This document shows, piece by piece, positions 63,368 through 64,000 of a stretch of DNA of 64,000 bases. Position 1 is the stretch's first letter. Each line of letters opens with the position of its first letter. Source of the DNA: Sphingomonas sp. Y38-1Y (GTDB taxonomy: Bacteria > Pseudomonadota > Alphaproteobacteria > Sphingomonadales > Sphingomonadaceae); NCBI RefSeq assembly GCF_032391395.1, contig NZ_CP135916.1, positions 186,001 to 250,000 on the forward strand. Reading direction: 5' to 3'. A program made the translations under genes and the position numbers. The notes below the pieces were generated by a model, which saw nothing but the letters and a program-made list of their open reading frames with translations, had not been told where the DNA came from and ran no database searches.

Positions 63368-64000
63368 TCAGTCGGCGCTGGCCGGCGCGCCCGACGGGTC
63401 GTCCAGGCTGTAGCCGAGACCGCGGATCGTGGTGATGACGTCGGGTCCCAGCTTCTTGCGGATACGCGTCACGAACACCTCAATCGTGTTCGAGTCGCGG
63501 TCGAAATCCTGGTCGTAGATGTGCTCGATCAGCTCGGTCCGGCTCACCACCTTGCCCTTGTGGTGGAGAAGGTAGCTGAGGAGCTTGTATTCCTGCGCCG
63601 TCAGCTTGACCGGGTCGCCCGCCTTGGTGACCTTGCCCGAGCGCGTGTCGAGGCGGATGTCGCCCGCGGTCAACTCGGCCGAGGCATTGCCCGATGCGCG
63701 CCGGATGAGCGCGCGCAGGCGGGCGATCAGCTCCTCGGTCTGGAAGGGCTTGGCGACATAATCGTCGGCGCCCGCATCGAGCCCGGCGACCTTGTCCGAC
63801 CAGCTGTCGCGCGCGGTCAGGACGAGGACGGGCGTCGTCCGCCCCTCGCGCCGCCAGCGGTCGAGCACGGTCAGCCCGTCGATCTCGGGCAGGCCGAGGT
63901 CGAGGATGATCGCGTCATATTGCTCGGTCTGGCCCAGGAAGAGCCCTTCCTCGCCGTCGCTGGCGGTATCGACGGCATAGCCCGCGCCGATCAGCGTGTT
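63368..64000 (-). CDS. OmpR-family response regulator (5' partial)
   Basis: The frame is open to the window edge, so about the first 10-15 residues are missing; 210 residues are seen. The receiver has the phospho-acceptor Asp in AIILDLGLPEIDG, the conserved Thr in VLVLTARDSW and Lys in YVAKPF. A winged-helix DNA-binding domain follows (LTAQEYKLLSYLLHHKGKVV, FVTRIRKKLG). It precedes the PhoQ-like kinase and is its partner. Binding targets cannot be told from this window. Confidence 0.92.
   Translation of the reverse strand, partial: NTLIGAGYAVDTASDGEEGLFLGQTEQYDAIILDLGLPEIDGLTVLDRWRREGRTTPVLVLTARDSWSDKVAGLDAGADDYVAKPFQTEELIARLRALIRRASGNASAELTAGDIRLDTRSGKVTKAGDPVKLTAQEYKLLSYLLHHKGKVVSRTELIEHIYDQDFDRDSNTIEVFVTRIRKKLGPDVITTIRGLGYSLDDPSGAPASAD

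Overview
The window is GC-rich, densely packed chromosomal DNA, most likely from an alphaproteobacterium of the order Sphingomonadales (Sphingomonas-like). The evidence is the two TonB-dependent receptors beside secreted hydrolases, a KaiC-like/hybrid kinase pair, a Bap-type adhesin with its type I secretion operon, and the housekeeping block gluQ - HIG1 - cobalamin adenosyltransferase - egtB - egtD. The organism call is inferred from gene content, not from a marker gene. I see no rRNA, tRNA, CRISPR array, transposase or phage gene, and no gene-free stretch longer than about 170 bases.

Region 1 (1-7738): the 3' end of a large secreted adhesin, then a translationally coupled type I secretion operon (TolC-like protein, ABC exporter with a C39-like N-terminus, HlyD-type adaptor). 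It continues into an unrecognised 559-residue protein and a MarR-like regulator.

Region 2 (7739-20034): a LacI-family regulator lies among a leftward operon (P450, CapA-like protein, membrane protein, TonB receptor, tannase-like lipoprotein), two secreted alpha/beta hydrolases and an MmgE/PrpD protein. A shared motif, TGAAAGCGYTTGCA or close to it, lies over or beside likely promoters.

Region 3 (20020-33936): a nine-gene leftward operon with 1-4 base gene overlaps and a divergent XRE-cupin regulator. It encodes three SxxK hydrolases (one like D-aminopeptidase), an M19 dipeptidase, a DUF1611 (DgcN-type) protein, an enolase-superfamily racemase/epimerase (DgcA-type), a POT peptide transporter, a TonB receptor and an MFS carrier. 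I read it as a system for importing and breaking down peptides that contain D-amino acids, such as murein peptides, ending in D-glutamate use. Two very similar promoter-operators control it, one of them inside the 3' end of the POT gene.

Region 4 (33940-41202): an AraC regulator divergent from a paoABC-type periplasmic aldehyde oxidoreductase operon, an NmrA-like protein, and a secreted CE1-type esterase followed by a strong terminator.

Region 5 (41314-50960): a KaiC-like ATPase overlapping a hybrid histidine kinase, a family VIII esterase, a small acidic protein, and an EmrAB/NodT-type efflux operon.

Region 6 (51006-64000): a YjbQ protein and an alpha-lytic-type protease, a DUF1080 protein, 3-hydroxyacyl-CoA dehydrogenase, a DUF1176 protein, ergothioneine genes egtB and egtD, a cobalamin adenosyltransferase that lacks a normal start codon, a HIG1 protein, GluQ, an HNH nuclease, another SxxK hydrolase, two intergenic inverted repeats, and a PhoQ-like kinase with its response regulator cut by the window end.
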